Both the position numbers and the translations under genes were made by a program. The notes under the pieces were generated by a model, which was not told the origin of the DNA, made no database searches, and saw nothing but the letters and a program-made list of their open reading frames with translations. Shown piece by piece: positions 58,801 through 64,000 of a stretch of 64,000 nucleotides of DNA. Source of the stretch: Rhyacophila brunnea (taxonomy: Eukaryota; Arthropoda; Insecta; Trichoptera; Rhyacophilidae). The stretch covers positions 434,001-498,000 of the forward strand of contig JAGYXB010000442.1 in NCBI GenBank assembly GCA_022495005.1, written 5' to 3'. Numbering within the stretch: the first letter of the stretch is position 1; each line of letters opens with the position of its first letter.

Positions 58801-61800
58801 TTGTATTCAAACACATTATTACGATCATACCATGCCATACTTCAGAAGTTACCAAACTTTTTCGGTTCACAGTGCCCTTGGTGTATCAGGATTTTTCGAT
58901 GGCACGCTAAACCAGACTCATTCCAAAATATTTATTTCATACAAAACCGAGACTGCTCGGTTTTTCATACACAATGAAAATGAAACAAAAGTTAAAATAT
59001 TTAAAATTAATATTTATTTATCTTTTATATAAGACTTGATACTTTGGATATGTAGTCAATTTTTAAATAAACTATAAGGTATTGCAAAAAAATACACAGA
59101 ATATTTTTTAATTTATTGTTATACAGTCTTATGCGCAAGACATTAAATACTACTTGATATTAATATTAGTTTACAGGTATGTATATGCAGTGTTAAAATA
59201 TTACCAACTTGAGGGTTTTCACTGAAATTCAACATTGTTCTTACTAAAAATGATGGAAGATATATTTTTATTAATACAATATGTCAAAATGCTATAAATT
59301 AAATAAACAAAAAATGAATGCTGAATATATTGTAGAAAATTAATATTTAAATTGTCGAATTTATAGCATGATAAGAATTGACGTAGATTTGTTATTTAAC
59401 AATCGATATTCATTCTTGAAAAAATATATTTTTTAATATTAATGAAATGACAGATAATTTAAATAAGAACGTTTTTGTCAGTAAATCAAATTGGATCGTA
59501 GAAAAGCTAGTCTATAGACAAAAAAATGTTGACATTTGTGGTAAGAACATTGTCAAAATTATCTACAATTAGGGTGAAAAGCGCCATTTTTACGAACAAG
59601 TGATATTATTAAGAGATGTGTTTTCCTATGATATTGTTCTATTTTACTTACTCAGAAATAAATTATTTATTATTCTACGTTAATATGTACAGTATTTTAG
59701 AACACTTTAAACATGATATGAATTCTATAATTATTGTATGAAAACTAGGTTGTTTACTACCCACATCTACTGAACCTCTACCTAAACAATATAATATACT
59801 AACATTTTTTTTGTACACTGCCGGTATCAAATGAAAATCAAATTTATTGTCTACAGCCGAAAATCGGTTACATAAGTAAAGCTATACAGATCAAATTTCA
59901 ACTACCTAAGTCTTTTGTTTTTAACCCAATCCATTTGATTACACAACACCATTACACCAGCAGACTCGCAGATTTGACACTCATGTCAATTTCCTGTAAT
60001 TGTCAACCTTAAATAATAGCAAAAGAATAACGATTCAGCTACCGACTCAATAGTGTTGACGCTTGATTTGATTCGTTCACACATAATATGTTGTGTTGCT
60101 AGTGTTAATGATTTATTATTAAGTAAACCAAAAAATATCTATCGGTCAGCTTGGTGGCTACACTAACTTCTTCCCTCATAATAATATTATTAATATATTC
60201 TTACTTAAAATGTCTATGCAAACTTTTTGCATTCACCACATTTGGATAAGTTACACTTTGCCGAATGTATTTGCTAGTATATTATTTTTGTTTTGTATCA
60301 TTATTGTTTGTTTTAATTTCAATCTTTAATGTAAATGTCAAACTTCAGTTCTGCCAAAAGCATTGATAGGACGTGACGTGGGCGGCTGTACTTGGAAGTT
60401 CACAGCTGGATTCAGATATTTTCATATGCATTCGGTAATCTTCTATCCAATTTTCACACAGTCGTTAATTGATTTGTGCTGAAAAATATTAATAATTCTA
60501 TTTTGGCCACGCCACGGCTTCAGGGAACGATTCAAAATGACATTTCATGATTGCGAGCGATCGGGGTAGACTGTCGGTGTGAGTTGGATCTGCGAGTTTA
60601 CTCGTGTAATTTGCACTTAACGATCACAAACCCGCCGACTGACTATGCCGTGTAGTAGAATTATTGAGTCAATCAAAGAGAAAAAGTTATTTTTATAAAA
60701 ATACTGTCAAAATAATGATATTATTTCATTGTAAAATTTTACATAATTTTAACTCATTACAAAAGAGACAAGTCTCGCTGTATTCCCTACGGAACGCTTT
60801 AAAAATTGTTCCACAATATACTATAAAGTATAAGCAATATATTTTTTGTGGTTGTCTGTTTATCTTTTATATTGTAGGATAGTTCATTTAATTCTATTCC
60901 AAATAAAAAAAAATATCTGAAATCTAAATAATTTCTGTTTTAACAATAAATTTTATTGGAATAAATTACTGTATAAAGAATCCTTTTTCTCAACGATTGA
61001 GTGATATAATTAGCTAAAGTTCCTACGTTGCGACTAAATAAATATTTATTACTACGTCACTGTTCTACACTTAAAATTAATTAAAATATCATAAACTAAT
61101 ACCTACTTTTTCAAAGACACAGATTATTATCCATCATTAATTTAGTTGTTTTGCAACTTCAATTATTACTAATCGAACATTGAAAATCATCAAAAGTATC
61201 AATCCCCATGAAATAGTGAATCGGTGATGATATTCAAATTAATAAAATTTAGAAGAAATTCACAAAAATTCACTTTAATCTTCACCCTACCCTAAATGTA
61301 TGTTGAATAATTTATGACATTTTTTTTCATCATATGCCTTCACCACCAAAAGACAGATGGCGTGTTGGCTTGTTTCTAATTCAAAAGTGCTGTTTAGTAA
61401 GGCGCATTATTGTTACACGTGTAGTCGAGAATAATTTGGTTTTCGGTATCGTAACCTTATCTCCTCACATTTAAATATTTAGTATCAAACTTTCTAACAA
61501 TATTTAATTTGCATGCTAGCATAGTTAAACCATTCTTATGTATGTCCGGAAGACCGATTTATTTTAATTGAATCTATAGTAAAGTTTATAAAATTACACT
61601 GTTAAGTAGGTATTTGTATAATTTAAAGCTAATATAACAAAAGTAGATTAATAATTGCACAATTAGGTTAAGTTAGGGTATAAGTTATATTTTTATACAT
61701 ACTAAATACCTATATTATATATATATTTTTTTTTTAACATTACAGATTATACAATAGATTTGTACAATTTGGTACATTTTTTAATATTAACGCTACATAA

Positions 61801-62579
61801 AAAAAATTTGAAAAAAACCTGACACTTGCAATTTATTGATCCCAAAGATTTAATTCCAAGTTTTAAAAATCCGTCTACCCATAAAGCAGTGGAAGCAAAT
61901 GATTTGTTTTAATTCCATCAAATCGATATGGTAATCCATATTAAAAATATAATATGTATTTATAAAATATTATAATACAAATGTTTGCGTATTTTCAACA
62001 TCATGCATACCGAAATAGATTTGAACATGCTAATTCAAGTTTAGTTAATAAAATATGAATCAATATTTCATGGTATCATAATAATTATTCGAAATGTGAT
62101 CTTAATTTCGTTTTAAATCTATGAAAAACATGTTTGAATTTGAAAATATATTTCATAAATGTGTAAAATAGATCCACCCTTCCAGGAAAGTATAATATTG
62201 TCATGGAGTACCTATAATAATATTTTATTGTGTATCCATAGTGAGAATGAATAAAGTGATTATGTTTATTACCTTCGTTGTCAATAAGTTGCTTATATTT
62301 CCTAAAAATTTTGACTCTGGAATCTTGAATGTCTATTTTAATATGTTTCTTATACATTATTGTCACATGTCTGTAATCAAGGATACTCATAATACTTCAT
62401 TCCACATCATTGTATCAAATTTAACATAGTAAAGTTGAACACTTATTCGACTTTTGTGTGATTTTTTGGCAATACCCTCCGATTAATAAAAAAATAATAC
62501 CAAATTTATTATTGAAATCATAAAACACAGCATGTGTTCCAGACGCACATTCCTACATATGGTGGTGCCCACCTTACGG
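55804..62579 (+). CDS. Unidentified gene, 5' coding exons (partial, mitochondrial-like N-terminus)
   Basis: Three candidate exons join in consistent phase. 55803-55890 follows the acceptor TATTCTTCCAG and starts with ATG at 55804 (MLLHFSRRGAPILFRNAFRD). 58282-58347 follows CTGTTTTAG and ends before GTAAGT. 62543-62579 follows GTGTTCCAG and ends before GTAAAA (THIPTYGGAHLT). Donors at 55890 (CAG then GTAGGT) and 58347 are near consensus. The N-terminus is rich in Arg, Ser, Phe and Leu and lacks acidic residues over its first 19 positions, as mitochondrial presequences do. The remaining exons would lie beyond the window. I do not recognise the protein; the YGG-H segment faintly recalls NAD-isocitrate dehydrogenase subunits, but this is too short to use. 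A mariner and LINE fragments occupy the introns. The short exons could be chance. Confidence 0.4.
56575..57865 (+). mobile_element. mariner transposon, inactive (1291 bp)
   Basis: Inverted ends read CGAGGGTGGGTCAATAAGTC on the left and the same with AATTCC on the right, about 28 of 30 matching, with TA duplications at 56573-56574 and 57866-57867. The length is normal for mariner. The transposase inside is frameshifted. It would lie in an intron of the 55.8-kb gene. Confidence 0.95.
56747..57801 (+). pseudogene. mariner transposase, multiply frameshifted
   Basis: Reading starts at ATG 56747 (EFRAVIKHFNIKGLTAKEI). It breaks near 56832, resumes as SAPSLATIYNWLNEFKRGRT, breaks near 57108, resumes as PRLLTVDNKRNRVV and FVTVDETWIYHY, breaks near 57310 and breaks again near 57420. 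The last frame carries HQDNARVHT and PPYSPDLAPSDFF, ending GDYVEK at 57801. The three aspartates of the mariner DD34D core (in VDETW, HQDNA and APSDF) are preserved although the frame is broken four times. Confidence 0.95.
58590..62540. other. AT-rich DNA, possibly one long intron
   Basis: No convincing exon is seen. A weak candidate at 58487-58521 and another at about 60349-60430 are discussed under rejected items. The GC-richer block at 60345-60655 is listed separately. Confidence 0.4.
60345..60655. promoter_or_regulatory. GC-richer unique block, possible regulatory DNA
   Basis: It contains GGACGTGACGTGGGCGGCTG (GC-box and CRE-like words), a homeodomain-type GTTAATTGATTTG core, and GGTGTGAGTTGGATCTGCGA. 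Unlike the surroundings it is not low-complexity and shows no transposon ends. Function is not demonstrated. Confidence 0.3.
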
Positions 62580-62722
62580 GTAAAAGTACTGGCATATTAT
62601 TATACGATCTGGTTATTTTCAAATTATGTGCAATTAATATCATATTTGTGAAAACTTTAAATAAAAATTAAAGCTGCAGTATTTTCAATCATACGGAAAG
62701 ACTGCACGTTTTTTAAAAAATA

Positions 62723-63169
62723 CAGTATAACCTCGTTTTTACGTGCCTGGAATTCACGTTTTCCCGGCAATTGCATGTATTTTTTTCAGTCCCGATGTAT
62801 TTCAGTACATTTAATACCCGCATTTACGTTTTTCTTTCCCGCGATTTACGTCGGAAATATTCAAAATATGCGAGTTACGCATGTATTTCAGTACATTTAA
62901 TACCCGCATTTACGTTTTTCTTTCCCGCGATTTACGTCGGAAATATTCAAAATATGCGAGTTACGCGCACTTGACAATGATTGGGTCGTGACATTTGAAC
63001 GATTTTTCAATAAAAATTTTAATTGAATGTTGTTTTTTAATAAAACATTATTTTTTTAGAAACATAAAATTTAAATGTTCTTTTTTTCAATACCCCCCTT
63101 TTACATTTTCCCTCCAATTAGGTTTTTTTTCTTCAGTCCCTTAAAAAACGTAAAATAGGGGTTATACTG
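62723..63169. mobile_element. pogo/Tigger-type MITE (447 bp) with internal tandem repeat
   Basis: The ends CAGTATAACCTCGTTTTTAC and inverse CAGTATAACCCCTATTTTAC match at 17 of 20 and are flanked by TA (62721-62722, 63170-63171). CAGTATAACC is a typical pogo/Tigger terminus. It contains two 86-bp direct repeats (62795-62880 and 62881-62966) that are essentially identical. Confidence 0.92.
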
Positions 63170-63171
63170 TA

Positions 63172-64000
63172 ATCAATATTTAAAATTGGTAATATTACAC
63201 TAAACTACATATAACTAACAAAAGTGTGAGGAAATGATTCAAATGGGTAGAATGAGATCATGTGTTCAAAGATCATCATCATCCGCAGCCTACACAGCAT
63301 GTATAAACAAATTCATAAAACATGTAACAGACAATTTTATCAGCTTGTACTGTTACTAATAATGAATAATACTAATAAGAGAATAATTTCATATTTCGAT
63401 AGATTTTACTATATTTTCCGCTAGGATGTAATTTCACAAAACACTATTTAAATCCATGCAATAATAACCTCAGATTGCCTATGAATGTAAGTTAGGTTTT
63501 TTTCATACAAAACTCTTGATTTTCTTGATCATGGCCATCCAAATATGGTAGCATTGCATTTCATATCATATAATTATTAATCATCCATCATCCACGTAAG
63601 CAGAAACTCTTTTGAGAGAGAAATACTTTTAGAATAGGTATGTAAATAAAAATTAAGGGTTGATTTATGTTAGGAAGACATTTCAAGTTTTTGTATTTTA
63701 CAAGGGCACTTTTTCAGTTTCACAAAATTTTCCATTTGAGGATATGTATGCCTACAAAATAAATTATACATTGCTAAGAGATAATATACAAATTAATAGG
63801 ATTTAATTAAATTGAATTATTGCGCCTAAAATTTTTGATAAACATCCTGAAAAAATGGTTTAAATCTCCAAAAATACACCACAGTTGCCTGCGTTTTAAT
63901 ATACTTTGAATGTAACGTTGTTCTATAAAAAATAAGGCACTTTACAGTGTCTTTAGTTGCACATAGGTACTCAAAATATTATATTAAGAAAAATGTGTCT
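63172..64000. other. AT-rich DNA to window end, no gene recognised
   Basis: A possible acceptor (CATCCGCAG at about 63283-63287) opens a frame that soon stops, so no exon is called. Confidence 0.4.

Noticed and set aside
60349..60436. Exon candidate after ACTTCAG (LPKALIGRDVGG frame)
   Set aside because: It is open only in a phase that does not follow from the upstream exon ending at 58347, and the donor GTAATC is weak.
1..64000. CRISPR array, bacterial operon or phage system
   Set aside because: No regularly spaced repeats with unique spacers, and every identifiable gene is eukaryotic with introns or is a transposon.

Overview
This window is nuclear DNA from an insect. It is AT-rich, its protein genes are split by GT-AG introns, and it is crowded with eukaryotic transposons. 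The ionotropic-receptor gene is typical of arthropods. AT-rich intergenic DNA full of GTAGGTACCTAC-like words suggests a hemipteran, perhaps an aphid relative, but the order of the insect is a guess. There is no operon structure, CRISPR or prokaryotic signal.

Three host genes can be built by hand from exon frames and splice sites. (1) 22262-13549, minus strand: a secreted trypsin-like serine protease with 8 exons and 309 codons. It carries a complete His/Asp/Ser triad but no canonical IVGG activation motif. (2) 30664-46418, plus strand: a complete Ir93a ionotropic receptor co-receptor with 17 exons and 889 codons. It has a signal peptide, an N-terminal domain, two ligand-binding lobes, three membrane helices and a pore loop. 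All splice phases agree. (3) About 53.3 kb to beyond 62.6 kb, plus strand: the possible 5' end of an unidentified gene with a mitochondrial-presequence-like N-terminus. It is read from a putative leader exon and three short phase-compatible coding exons, and the rest would lie outside the window.

The remainder is mostly mobile DNA. A full-length Ty3/gypsy retrotransposon (4435-10380) has 4-bp target duplications, an open gag, a pol broken by two single-base frameshifts and a small extra membrane-protein ORF before its 3' LTR. Seven or more hAT-type elements are present, six with recognisable 8-bp target duplications, and three carry pieces of one ZBED/GTF2IRD2-like transposase. Two 1.4-kb TTAA-type foldback elements are almost perfect hairpins of about 680-bp arms, and one lies 39 bases from the protease first splice donor. 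A decayed mariner (56575-57865), two pogo/Tigger derivatives, two tRNA-derived SINE families and many 5'-truncated LINE tails complete the set. Most of these sit inside introns of the three genes.

Protease and Ir93a are divergently oriented across an 8.4-kb spacer that holds one foldback, two LINE tails and one hAT element. Two GC-richer unique blocks (about 48.7-49.3 kb and 60.35-60.66 kb) stand out from the AT-rich background as possible regulatory DNA. No previously undescribed multi-gene system was recognised. The best leads are the foldback hairpins, the small gypsy membrane ORF, the atypical protease activation site and the unnamed gene at the right end.
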